A stretch of DNA of 64,000 nt from CAILHX01 sp964511385 (GTDB lineage: Bacteria; Pseudomonadota; Gammaproteobacteria; Burkholderiales; Methylophilaceae). The notes beneath the pieces are model-generated. The model saw only the letters and a list, made by a program, of their open reading frames with translations, did not search any database and had not been told where the DNA came from. This document shows positions 1 to 7,942 of this stretch, one piece after another. The DNA lies in assembly GCA_964511385.1 (NCBI GenBank), contig CAZEFE010000001.1, positions 1 through 64,000 of the forward strand. The letters are read 5' to 3'. Position numbers and translations under genes: made by a program. Each line of letters opens with the position of its first letter. The stretch's first letter is position 1.

Positions 1-821
1 GACTGGTGCACGTGCATGCCGGAACCGTTGTCGCCAACGATGGGCTTGGGCATGAAGGTGGCAGTCTTGCCGTATTGGTGCGCCACGTTGTGCACCACAT
101 ACTTCAGCACCTGAGTCCAGTCGGCGCGCTTGGTCAGGGTGTTGAACACGGTACCGATTTCGCACTGGCCAGCGGTTGCCACTTCGTGGTGGTGCACTTC
201 AACCGGGATGCCGATTTCTTCCAGGGCGATCACCATGGCGGAACGGATGTCATGCAGGCTGTCGACCGGAGGAACCGGGAAGTAGCCGCCCTTGACGCCC
301 GGACGGTGGCCGATGTTGCCGCCCTCGAATTTCTCGCCGGAAGCCCAGGCGGCTTCTTCGGAGTTGATCTTGACATGGCAGCCGCCCATGCCGACGCTCC
401 ATTCGACGGAGTCGAAAATGAAGAATTCAGGTTCCGGGCCAAAGTAGGCGGTATCGCCAATGCCGGTGGACTTCAGGTAGGCTTCGGCGCGCTTGGCGAT
501 GGAGCGTGGGTCGCGGTCATAGCCGCGGCCATCGGTCGGGTCGACCACGTCACAGGTCAGCACCAGGGTTGGCTCGTCGAAGAACGGGTCAATGTAAGCG
601 GTGTCGGGATCAGGCATCAGCAGCATGTCGGAGGCCTGGATACCCTTCCAGCCGGCGATGGAGGAGCCATCGAAGGCGTGGCCTTCGGTAAACTTGTCTT
701 CATTGAAGGCGGAAACCGGCACGGAAACGTGCTGCTCCTTGCCACGGGTATCGGTAAAACGGAAGTCAACGAAGCGGATGTTGTTGTCCTTGACCAGTTT
801 GAGTACGTCGGCGACTGCCAT
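1..821 (-). CDS. glnA: Glutamine synthetase type I, 5' part (truncated by window edge)
   Basis: Makes glutamine from glutamate, ammonia and ATP; the central cytoplasmic ammonia-assimilating enzyme, a dodecamer. The visible 273 codons begin MAVADVLKLVKDN and contain the family motifs FDGSSIAGW, FGPEPEFFIFD (metal-binding Glu residues), GQCEIG and NGSGMHVHQ, so the N-terminal beta-grasp domain and much of the catalytic domain are present. The C-terminal part, with the adenylylation tyrosine and the stop, lies outside the window. The start ATG (821-819) has a purine-rich stretch upstream (CAGGAGACAG on the coding strand). It is divergent from the rhodanese gene, and a sigma-54 promoter with two NtrC-type sites lies upstream, fitting nitrogen-regulated expression. 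Confidence 0.97.
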   Translation of the reverse strand, partial: MAVADVLKLVKDNNIRFVDFRFTDTRGKEQHVSVPVSAFNEDKFTEGHAFDGSSIAGWKGIQASDMLLMPDPDTAYIDPFFDEPTLVLTCDVVDPTDGRGYDRDPRSIAKRAEAYLKSTGIGDTAYFGPEPEFFIFDSVEWSVGMGGCHVKINSEEAAWASGEKFEGGNIGHRPGVKGGYFPVPPVDSLHDIRSAMVIALEEIGIPVEVHHHEVATAGQCEIGTVFNTLTKRADWTQVLKYVVHNVAHQYGKTATFMPKPIVGDNGSGMHVHQ

Positions 822-884
822 GTCTGTCTCCTGAAATAATAAATTGTGGGTTAGAAAGCTGAAGATCGAAAACGTTAATAGTTA

Positions 885-899
885 GCACGAAATGTGCCA
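885..899 (-). promoter_or_regulatory. Sigma-54 (-24/-12) promoter of glnA
   Basis: On the minus strand the sequence reads TGGCACATTTCGTGC. The GG of the -24 element and the GC of the -12 element are separated by exactly 10 nt, as RpoN promoters require; the -24 half is a perfect TGGCAC and the -12 half is GTGC instead of TTGC. Transcription would begin near 873, about 50 nt upstream of the glnA ATG. Sigma-54 control of glnA is well established in proteobacteria; its use here is inferred from the motif and the adjacent NtrC-like sites. Confidence 0.8.
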
Positions 900-962
900 G
901 ACTGGATTCGTAGCGGAAGTCATTTTCCCACAGGAGGATACGAAATAAAACCAAAACTTGAT

Positions 963-1010
963 GGCACCATAAAGGTGCATTTTTGGGTAAAAGTGCACCT
1001 TTATGGTGCA
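963..1010 (-). promoter_or_regulatory. Pair of NtrC-type enhancer sites upstream of glnA
   Basis: Two 17-bp dyads lie at 963-979 (GGCACCATAAAGGTGCA) and 994-1010 (TGCACCTTTATGGTGCA). Both fit the NtrC consensus TGCAC-N7-GTGCA, the second perfectly. Their centres are 31 bp apart, about three helical turns, and the two are reverse complements of each other apart from one end base. They sit roughly 100 and 130 bp upstream of the predicted sigma-54 start, the usual enhancer distance. They also lie 69-116 bp upstream of the divergent rhodanese start. Confidence 0.8.
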
Positions 1011-1078
1011 TCATGTTTGTGGTTATCCGCGGTATACTTTTAGCTCGTCAAACATGATTTATCAAAAAGGTGGATGCC

Positions 1079-1528
1079 ATGAGCACACTGAGTGAAATTC
1101 TGTCGGAAGCGCAGGCCCAGGGTAGCCAACTAGGCTTGCCTTACGAAGGTGCGGTGACGCCGCAGCAAGCCTGGGAAATATTGCAGCATGCGCCGTCGGC
1201 CAAACTTGTGGATGTAAGAAGCCGTCAGGAACTCGACCTGGTGGGCCGCATTCCCGGTGCCATTCATATCGAGTGGTCGTTTTATCCGGACTGGAAGCCC
1301 AACCCGGATTTTGTGGCGCAACTCAAGATGCAGGTTGACCCGGAATCCCTGGTGCTGTTTATCTGCCGTACCGGCGGGCGTTCCAACAATGCCGCGGTGG
1401 CTGCCCATGCGGCAGGCTACAACGAAGTTTATAACGTGCTGCAAGGGTTTGAAGGCGATGCCAATGCGGAAAAGCAGCGCGGCAAGATCAATGGCTGGAA
1501 AGCGGCGGGCTTGCCGTGGAGCAACTAA
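1079..1528 (+). CDS. Rhodanese-like sulfurtransferase domain protein
   Basis: Single rhodanese domain, 149 aa. The active-site loop CRTGGRS starts at Cys97, the persulfide-carrying residue expected in thiosulfate or other sulfane-sulfur transferases; the preceding LVDVRSRQEL is the usual CH2-like strand. There is no signal peptide, so it is probably cytoplasmic. ATG 1079 is preferred over the in-frame GTG at 1070 because the Shine-Dalgarno-like AAAAAGGTGG (about 1064-1073) overlaps the GTG but sits well before the ATG. A TATACT hexamer at 1033-1038 could be its -10 element. The stop codon abuts the TTG start of aroE, so the two are likely cotranscribed. The physiological substrate cannot be told from sequence. 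Confidence 0.88.
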   Translation: MSTLSEILSEAQAQGSQLGLPYEGAVTPQQAWEILQHAPSAKLVDVRSRQELDLVGRIPGAIHIEWSFYPDWKPNPDFVAQLKMQVDPESLVLFICRTGGRSNNAAVAAHAAGYNEVYNVLQGFEGDANAEKQRGKINGWKAAGLPWSN

Positions 1529-2383
1529 TTGACTGATCGTTATGCCGTGATCGGCAACCCGGTTGAACATAGCAAATCGCCCCTGATCCACGCCGCGTTC
1601 GCCAGGCAGGCATCCCAGGATATTGAATATGGGAAAGTCCTGGCACCGGTTGATGTTCCGGACGGTTTTTCCCAAAAAGTAGACCAACTCGTTGCGGAAG
1701 GTTACAAGGGGGCGAATGTCACCGTGCCCTTCAAGTTCCATGCGTTTGGGAAAGCGGATGCGCTGAGCGATCGCGCAAAAATGGCCAGGGCCGTGAATAC
1801 GCTGAGCTTCCGGGATGGGGACATATTCGGCGACAACACGGATGGCGTGGGGCTGGTGGCTGATATCACGCAAAACCTGGGTTTTGTTATTGCCGGAAAG
1901 CGGGTATTGCTGGCCGGTGCTGGCGGTGCCGGCTGGGGAGTGTTGCTCCCCTTGCTGCAACAAAATCCCAGCCTGCTCGTCATCGGCGGTCGCGATATCG
2001 CCAAGGCCGAGGAATTATCCGAGGCGGCCAGGGATCTGTTGGGGTCAGTAGAAGCGGCAAAAAACACCAATACCGTTTTTTATGCCAGAAAGTTTACGGA
2101 ACTGGCCGGCCAGAAATTCGACCTGGTCATCAACAGTACCTCCAGCGGTTTAAGCAATGCCTATCCGGAAGGCCTGCCCGAAGACATATTTGCCGACGGC
2201 GCGCTGGCCTACGACATGATGTATGGTCGCGAAACGCCGTTCATGCGCATCGCTCGCGAACAAGGCGCGCAAGTCGCCGATGGCTTGGGCATGCTGGTCG
2301 AGCAGGCCGCCGAAGCATTTTATATTTGGCGCGGCGTGCGGCCGGATACCGCACCGGTACTGGAGCTGATGCGTCGTTCATGA
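1529..2383 (+). CDS. aroE: Shikimate dehydrogenase (NADP+)
   Basis: Reduces 3-dehydroshikimate to shikimate with NADPH in the chorismate pathway, in the cytoplasm. The 284 aa protein has the family length and landmarks: substrate-binding SKSP (15-18), NVTVPFK with catalytic Lys69, DNTDGVG, the dinucleotide-binding GAGGAG loop near residue 130, INSTSSGL, and the C-terminal YDMMYGRETPF. The start is a TTG lying immediately after the rhodanese stop; GGAG at 1518-1521 gives good spacing for it, and the protein begins MTDRYAVIGNP as expected for AroE. Its end overlaps the mtgA start (ATGA), suggesting translational coupling. Confidence 0.96.
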   Translation: MTDRYAVIGNPVEHSKSPLIHAAFARQASQDIEYGKVLAPVDVPDGFSQKVDQLVAEGYKGANVTVPFKFHAFGKADALSDRAKMARAVNTLSFRDGDIFGDNTDGVGLVADITQNLGFVIAGKRVLLAGAGGAGWGVLLPLLQQNPSLLVIGGRDIAKAEELSEAARDLLGSVEAAKNTNTVFYARKFTELAGQKFDLVINSTSSGLSNAYPEGLPEDIFADGALAYDMMYGRETPFMRIAREQGAQVADGLGMLVEQAAEAFYIWRGVRPDTAPVLELMRRS

Positions 2384-3066
2384 AACGTTTGTTCTGGCGT
2401 GTGCTGCTTTGGATTCTGGTGTTGGCTGTGGTTTACCAAGCGTGGGTTTTCCTGCATGTCTGGTGGTGGGTAGACCACAACCCGGATAGCAGTGCTTTTA
2501 TGAAAGCGCAGGAAAAAGTCATTCAAAGCAAGAATCCTGATGCCGAAATACAGCATCGCTGGGTGCCGTACAACCGGATTTCCAATCATCTCAAGCGCGC
2601 GGTGATTGTGGCCGAAGATGCCAAGTTCGTGGATCACGAAGGTTTTGACTGGGACGGCATAGAGCAGGCTTTCGACAAAAACCTGAAAAAAGGCAAGATC
2701 GTCGCCGGTGGCTCCACCATCAGCCAGCAATTGGCCAAAAACCTGTTCCTATCCGGGCGCAAAACGCCGTGGCGTAAACTTGAAGAAGCACTCATCACGG
2801 TCATGCTGGAAAACCTCATGAGCAAGCGCCGCATCCTGGAGATTTACCTCAACGTCATCGAGTGGGGCAACGGCGTATTTGGGGCGGAGGCCGCTGCGCG
2901 CCACTATTACAAAACCTCCGCCGCAAACCTGGGGCCGGAGCAGGCGGCAAAACTGGCCGCCATGGTGCCCAACCCACGCTACTACGACAAGCACCGCTCG
3001 GCGCGCGGGCTGGGGAGAAAAACCGGGATCATCCTGGCGCGGATGGGGCAGGCGGAAGTGCCGTAA
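2380..3066 (+). CDS. mtgA: Monofunctional biosynthetic peptidoglycan transglycosylase
   Basis: Polymerises lipid II into glycan strands at the periplasmic face of the inner membrane. The 228 aa protein has one N-terminal membrane anchor (about residues 5-30), then a GT51 domain: catalytic EDAKF (Glu79), GGSTISQQLAKNL (110-122), RKLEEA and the later EIYLNVIEWG motif. No transpeptidase domain follows, which separates it from bifunctional PBPs. The ATG overlaps the aroE stop by 4 nt, so it is probably translated from the same message. The convergent uvrA ends 40 nt downstream, with short inverted repeats but no clear T-tract terminator between. Confidence 0.95.
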   Translation: MKRLFWRVLLWILVLAVVYQAWVFLHVWWWVDHNPDSSAFMKAQEKVIQSKNPDAEIQHRWVPYNRISNHLKRAVIVAEDAKFVDHEGFDWDGIEQAFDKNLKKGKIVAGGSTISQQLAKNLFLSGRKTPWRKLEEALITVMLENLMSKRRILEIYLNVIEWGNGVFGAEAAARHYYKTSAANLGPEQAAKLAAMVPNPRYYDKHRSARGLGRKTGIILARMGQAEVP

Positions 3067-3105
3067 GCGGCAAGCATTGCCGCGCCCGGCAGGGCGACAT
3101 GCTGG

Positions 3106-5928
3106 TCAATCGTTTTTCAGCATGCTTTTCAGATATTTACCGGTAAAACTGGCCGGGTTTGCCGCCACATCTTCCGGCGTGCCTTGGGCAATCACCTGCC
3201 CGCCGCCATCGCCGCCTTCCGGCCCCATGTCCACAATCCAGTCCGCGGTTTTGATGACATCCAGATTGTGCTCGATCACCACGATGGTGTTGCCGTGGTC
3301 GCGCAGGCGGTGGATCACGTCCAGCAGCAGTTGTATGTCGGCGAAATGCAGGCCGGTGGTCGGTTCGTCCAGAATGTACAGCGTGCGTCCGGTGTCGCGC
3401 TTGGACAGTTCCAGCGCCAGTTTGACGCGCTGCGCCTCGCCGCCGGACAAGGTGGTGGCGGATTGCCCCAGCGTGATGTAGCCCAGCCCCACATCCAGCA
3501 GGGTTTGCAGCTTTCTGGCGACGATCGGCACGGCGTTGAAAAAGTTATGCGCCTGTTCCACGGTCATGCCTAGCACTTCGTGGATGTTTTTGCCCTTGTA
3601 CTGGATTTCCAGCGTTTCGCGATTGTAGCGGTGGCCTTTGCACACATCGCACGGCACGTACACGTCCGGCAGGAAGTGCATTTCGACGCGAATCACGCCA
3701 TCGCCCTGGCAGGCTTCGCAGCGACCGCCCTTGACGTTGAATGAATAGCGTCCGGGCCCGTAGCCGCGCGCGCGGGACTCCGGCACGCCGGCAAACAACT
3801 CGCGAATCGGCGTGAATAAACCGGTATAGGTCGCCGGGTTGGAGCGCGGCGTCCGGCCAATGGGCGACTGGTCCACATCGACCACCTTGTCGAAGTATTC
3901 CAGCCCGTCAATGGCTTGGTACGGCGCCGGTTCGGTGCTGGAGCCGTACAAGTGATGCGCCACCGAGCGATATAGCGTGTCGTTCACCAGTGTGGACTTG
4001 CCCGAGCCGGAAACGCCGGTCACACATACCAGCAGTCCCACCGGCAATTCCAGCGTGACGTTTTTCAGGTTATTGCCCGAGGCACCCTCCAGCCGGAGCA
4101 TGCGCCTGGAGTCGGGCGCATGCCGCTTTTTGGGGATGCTGATCTGCTTGCTGCCGGACAGGTACTGGCCAGTAAGTGAGTTAGCGTTTGCCATCACTTC
4201 GGCCGGCGTGCCTTGGGCAATGATCTGCCCGCCGTGTTCGCCGGCACCGGGACCGATGTCCACCACATGGTCGGCGGCCAAAATGGCATCCTGGTCGTGC
4301 TCTACCACGATCACGGTGTTGCCGATGTTGCGCAGATGCCGCAGCGTATCCAGCAGGCGGTCGTTATCGCGCTGGTGCAGGCCGATGGAGGGCTCATCCA
4401 GCACGTACATGACGCCGGTCAGGCCGGAGCCGATCTGGCTGGCCAGGCGGATGCGTTGCGCTTCGCCGCCGGAGAGCGTTTCCGCCGAGCGCGACAGCGA
4501 CAGGTAATCCAGCCCGACGTTGGTGAGGAACGACAGGCGGCTGATGACTTCCTTGACGATCTTGTCGGCAATGGCGAGCTTCTGCCCTGATAGCTTCAGG
4601 TTGCTGAAGAAGGTGAGCGCATGCTTTAGCGGCGATTCGCATACTTCATGGATGTTCTTGCCGCCCACTTTGACATGGCGCGCCTCGATACGCAGGCGGG
4701 TACCGGCGCATTCCGGGCAGGGCTTGGAATTGAGATATTTGGCGAGTTCCTCGCGCACCATCGCGGAGTCGGTCTCGTGATAGCGCCGTTCCAGGTTATG
4801 CAGGATGCCCTCAAAGGAGTGTTGGCGGACTGTGGGCTTGCCCCGCTCGTTGAGGTAAACGAACGGGATGGTTTCGCGCCCGCTGCCGTTCAGGATGATG
4901 TCTTGCGCATGTTCCGGCAGCCTTTCAAACGGCGCTTCCACGTCGAACTCATAATGGCTGGCCAGGCTTTGCAGCATCTGGAAATAAAAGTGGTTGCGCT
5001 TGTCCCAGCTTTTGATGGCGCCGGAAGCCAGGGACAAATGCGGGAAAGCCACCACCCGCTTGGGGTCGAAAAAGCTGATGTTACCCAGCCCGTCGCACTT
5101 GGGGCAGGCGCCCATCGGGTTGTTGAAGGAGAACAGGCGCGGTTCCAGTTCTGCCAGCGCGTAGCTGCACACCGGGCAGGCGAATTTGGCGGAAAACAGG
5201 TGCTCCTTGTTGCTGTCCATCTCCACCGCTAGCGCCCGGCCATCGGCCAACCGTAGTGCGGTCTCGAACGATTCCGCCAGGCGCTGCTTGATGTCCAGTT
5301 TGACCTTGACGCGATCTACCACGACTTCAACATTATGCTTGGTAGTCTTGGCCAGCTTGGGCGGGTTGTCCAACTCGTAAATCGTTCCGTCCACTCGCAC
5401 CCGCACGAAGCCCTGCGCGCGCAGGTCGTCGAACAGGTCGCTCTGCTCGCCCTTGCGGTTGGCGACAACGGGCGCGAGGATCATCAACTTGGTGTCTTCC
5501 GGCAGGTCGAGCACCGCATCCACCATTTGCGACACGGTTTGCGCTTCTAATTTAATGCCGTGTTCCGGGCATTCCGGGTCGCCGGCGCGAGCGTACAGCA
5601 GGCGCAGGTAATCGTGGATTTCCGTCACGGTGCCGACAGTGGAGCGGGGGTTATGCGAGGTGGATTTCTGCTCGATGGAAATCGCCGGGGACAAGCCCTC
5701 GATCAAATCCACATCCGGCTTGTCCATGCGCGCCAGAAACTGCCTGGCATAGGCGGAAAGCGATTCCACGTAGCGCCGCTGGCCTTCCGCATACAAGGTA
5801 TCGAACGCCAGCGAGGATTTGCCGGAGCCGGACAAGCCGGTAATGACGATCAGTTTGTCGCGTGGCAAATCCAGCGAAACATTTTTAAGGTTGTGCGTGC
5901 GTGCGCCGCGGATGCGAATGGTGTCCAT
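3106..5928 (-). CDS. uvrA: Excinuclease ABC subunit A
   Basis: DNA damage-recognition ATPase of nucleotide excision repair; works as a dimer with UvrB. The full-length 940 aa protein has two ABC modules: the first Walker A GLSGSGKSS at 31-39, the second GVSGSGKST near residue 640, and two signature motifs LSGGEAQRI and LSGGEAQRV. Zinc fingers are visible as CPVC...CPKC in the first half and CEAC...CDVC in the second. The gene faces mtgA convergently and the MFS gene divergently. No clear LexA box was found in the 87-nt upstream gap, so SOS induction is not supported by what I see. Confidence 0.98.
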   Translation of the reverse strand: MDTIRIRGARTHNLKNVSLDLPRDKLIVITGLSGSGKSSLAFDTLYAEGQRRYVESLSAYARQFLARMDKPDVDLIEGLSPAISIEQKSTSHNPRSTVGTVTEIHDYLRLLYARAGDPECPEHGIKLEAQTVSQMVDAVLDLPEDTKLMILAPVVANRKGEQSDLFDDLRAQGFVRVRVDGTIYELDNPPKLAKTTKHNVEVVVDRVKVKLDIKQRLAESFETALRLADGRALAVEMDSNKEHLFSAKFACPVCSYALAELEPRLFSFNNPMGACPKCDGLGNISFFDPKRVVAFPHLSLASGAIKSWDKRNHFYFQMLQSLASHYEFDVEAPFERLPEHAQDIILNGSGRETIPFVYLNERGKPTVRQHSFEGILHNLERRYHETDSAMVREELAKYLNSKPCPECAGTRLRIEARHVKVGGKNIHEVCESPLKHALTFFSNLKLSGQKLAIADKIVKEVISRLSFLTNVGLDYLSLSRSAETLSGGEAQRIRLASQIGSGLTGVMYVLDEPSIGLHQRDNDRLLDTLRHLRNIGNTVIVVEHDQDAILAADHVVDIGPGAGEHGGQIIAQGTPAEVMANANSLTGQYLSGSKQISIPKKRHAPDSRRMLRLEGASGNNLKNVTLELPVGLLVCVTGVSGSGKSTLVNDTLYRSVAHHLYGSSTEPAPYQAIDGLEYFDKVVDVDQSPIGRTPRSNPATYTGLFTPIRELFAGVPESRARGYGPGRYSFNVKGGRCEACQGDGVIRVEMHFLPDVYVPCDVCKGHRYNRETLEIQYKGKNIHEVLGMTVEQAHNFFNAVPIVARKLQTLLDVGLGYITLGQSATTLSGGEAQRVKLALELSKRDTGRTLYILDEPTTGLHFADIQLLLDVIHRLRDHGNTIVVIEHNLDVIKTADWIVDMGPEGGDGGGQVIAQGTPEDVAANPASFTGKYLKSMLKND

Positions 5929-6015
5929 GAGTCTCTTAATCTAGTCAGCCTGACGGGTAGACGGTCAACCTGATAATATACGCAACTTCCAGCGTTTCAC
6001 TCAATTGAATTTTCA

Positions 6016-7407
6016 ATGACCTCAACCACCGCAAATCAGGACAAAATGACTCCGCTGGAACGCCGCGCCACGGTTTCGCTGGCGCTGGTATTCGCCTTGC
6101 GCATGTTCGGCATGTTTTCCATCCTGCCGGTGCTGGCGATTTATGCCCGGCACATGCCGGGTGGCGCCAGCCCGTTTCTGGTGGGCGTGGCGCTGGGGAT
6201 CGACGGCCTGGCGCAGGCGCTGCTGCAAATCCCGTTTGGCCTGATGTCCGACCGTTTCGGCCGCAAGCGCGTGATTTATGCCGGGCTGGCGCTATTTGCG
6301 CTGGGTAGTTTCATCGCAGCGGGCGCCAGCGATATTTACATGATTATTTTCGGCCGGCTGGTGCAGGGCACCGGTGCGATTGCGGCGGCGGTGATCGCCC
6401 TGACAGCCGATTTGACGCGCGAGGAAAACCGCGCCAAATCCATGGCCGGCATCGGCATGAGTATTGGTGCAACCTTCGGCATCTCGCTGGTTGCCGGCCC
6501 TGCGCTGGCCCACTGGGTCGGGGTTTCCGGCATTTTTGCCCTGACCGGTGTGTTGGCGCTGGCTGCCATGGTGGTGGTCTATGCGGTGGTACCCAACCCC
6601 GTGGTCAGCCGTGTGCATGCCGATGCTGAGACTATTCCCGGGCAGATTGCCGCAGTGCTGAAAAACGCGGAACTGCAGCGCCTGGATTTTGGCATTTTCA
6701 GCCTGCATGCCGCCATGCGCGGCTTGTTTGTGGTGATCCCGCTGGTGCTGCTGAACGTGGGCGGCTTATCCGCCGAAGAGCACTGGAAGGTGTACCTGCC
6801 TATCCTGAGCATCTCGTTTGTGGCGGTGATTCCCGCCATTATCTACGCTGAAACGCGCGGCAAGATGAAAGCGGTGTTCTGCTCGGCGGTGGGAATGTTG
6901 TTTGTGGCGACACTGTTGCTGGCGGTGTTCATCAATAATTTTCATGGGGTGATTGCTGCAGTGTTCCTGTTTTTCCTGGCCTTCAACCTACTGGAAGCCA
7001 CCCTGCCTTCGCTGGTGTCCAAAATCGCTCCCGCAGGCAGCAAAGGGACAGCCATTGGCGTATACAACAGCTTCCAGTTCCTGGGCCTGTTCCTGGGCGG
7101 TGCGCTGGGCGGTTTCCTGGCGCAGCATGTGGGTTCTGCGGCGGTGTTCGTGTTTGTCGCCGGCCTGGCGGCGGCCTGGCTGATGCTGGCGCTCTCGATG
7201 CAAGCACCCCCGTTGGTACGTACTCGCATGTATCATGTGCAGGCGGTGAATGAAACACAGGCGCTGGAATTGTCGGCGCAATTGGCGAACATAGACGGCG
7301 TTATCGAAGCCGTTGTGATAGCAGAAGAAGGCGTGGCCTACCTCAAGGTGCGCATGGGTGAGTGGGACGAAGCCGCGGTGCGCGGCATGATAGAAAGGAG
7401 AGCATGA
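6016..7407 (+). CDS. MFS transporter with C-terminal YAM-like domain (YajR type)
   Basis: Twelve-helix major facilitator of 463 aa. The cytoplasmic loop motif after helix 2 is GLMSDRFGRKRVIYAG, the classic MFS motif A. After helix 12 there is a soluble tail of about 65 residues (MYHVQAVNETQALELSAQL onward) with the alternating beta/alpha pattern of the ferredoxin-like YAM domain of E. coli YajR. The family is a putative drug or metabolite exporter with unknown substrate. ssb follows after 1 nt, so the two genes are probably cotranscribed. Assignment to MFS is certain; the YajR relation is inferred from the tail and length. Confidence 0.88.
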   Translation: MTSTTANQDKMTPLERRATVSLALVFALRMFGMFSILPVLAIYARHMPGGASPFLVGVALGIDGLAQALLQIPFGLMSDRFGRKRVIYAGLALFALGSFIAAGASDIYMIIFGRLVQGTGAIAAAVIALTADLTREENRAKSMAGIGMSIGATFGISLVAGPALAHWVGVSGIFALTGVLALAAMVVVYAVVPNPVVSRVHADAETIPGQIAAVLKNAELQRLDFGIFSLHAAMRGLFVVIPLVLLNVGGLSAEEHWKVYLPILSISFVAVIPAIIYAETRGKMKAVFCSAVGMLFVATLLLAVFINNFHGVIAAVFLFFLAFNLLEATLPSLVSKIAPAGSKGTAIGVYNSFQFLGLFLGGALGGFLAQHVGSAAVFVFVAGLAAAWLMLALSMQAPPLVRTRMYHVQAVNETQALELSAQLANIDGVIEAVVIAEEGVAYLKVRMGEWDEAAVRGMIERRA

Positions 7408-7408
7408 C

Positions 7409-7864
7409 ATGGCGTCAGTCAACAAATGTATTTTCATCGGTAACCTGGGGCGCGACCCCGAAATGCGCTATATGCCCAGCGGCGATGCGATTGCCAATTT
7501 TTCCATCGCCTGCACGGACACCTTCAAGGATAAATCCGGCGCAAAGCAGGAAAGAACCGAGTGGATACGCGTCGCCATGTTTGGCAAGCTGGCCGAAATC
7601 GCCGGCGAATACCTGAAAAAAGGCTCCCAAGTGTATATCGAAGGCCGCATGCAGACCCGCAAGTGGCAGAACAAGGAAGGCCAGGACCAATACACTACCG
7701 AAATCGTGGCAGACCGCATGCAGATGCTGGGCGGGCGCGGCGGCAGCAACAGTTTTGAAGTGGTGGACACCGACCAGTCGGCACCGCCACCACAATCCTC
7801 TGCGGGAAGCAGCCGCCCGGCACCGTCGTCCATCAACGATATGGATGACGATATTCCGTTCTAG
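7409..7864 (+). CDS. ssb: Single-stranded DNA-binding protein
   Basis: Coats single-stranded DNA in replication, repair and recombination. The 151 aa protein has an N-terminal OB fold (about 1-110, starting MASVNKCIFIGNLGRDPE), a flexible Pro/Ser/Gln-rich linker and the conserved acidic tip DMDDDIPF that recruits partner proteins. GAAAGGAGA upstream is a strong ribosome-binding site. It follows the MFS gene by 1 nt and is closed by a rho-independent terminator. The order uvrA-MFS-ssb, with uvrA divergent, resembles the common uvrA-ssb neighbourhood of proteobacteria. Confidence 0.97.
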   Translation: MASVNKCIFIGNLGRDPEMRYMPSGDAIANFSIACTDTFKDKSGAKQERTEWIRVAMFGKLAEIAGEYLKKGSQVYIEGRMQTRKWQNKEGQDQYTTEIVADRMQMLGGRGGSNSFEVVDTDQSAPPPQSSAGSSRPAPSSINDMDDDIPF

Positions 7865-7893
7865 GATATACCTAGAGTTATTTTGTAAATAAG

Positions 7894-7930
7894 ATCCCAG
7901 CAGGCCATGTGCTTGCTGGGATTTTTTATT
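7894..7930 (+). terminator. Rho-independent terminator after ssb
   Basis: ATCCCAGCA (7894-7902) pairs with TGCTGGGAT (7914-7922) around an 11-nt loop and is followed by a T6 run. It lies 30 nt after the ssb stop codon. Confidence 0.85.
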
Positions 7931-7942
7931 GTTTACGTTTTT

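Noticed and set aside
6..839. 277-codon open frame on the plus strand opposite glnA
   Set aside because: The minus strand clearly encodes glutamine synthetase; the opposite frame is open because of GC-biased codon use and has no family likeness.
3067..3124. Small inverted repeats between mtgA and uvrA (GCGGCAA/TTGCCGC and CATGCTG/CAGCATG)
   Set aside because: Short stems without a following T-run; the second overlaps the uvrA end. Not strong enough to call terminators.
5929..6015. Possible LexA box upstream of uvrA
   Set aside because: No CTGT-N8-ACAG match was found in the gap.
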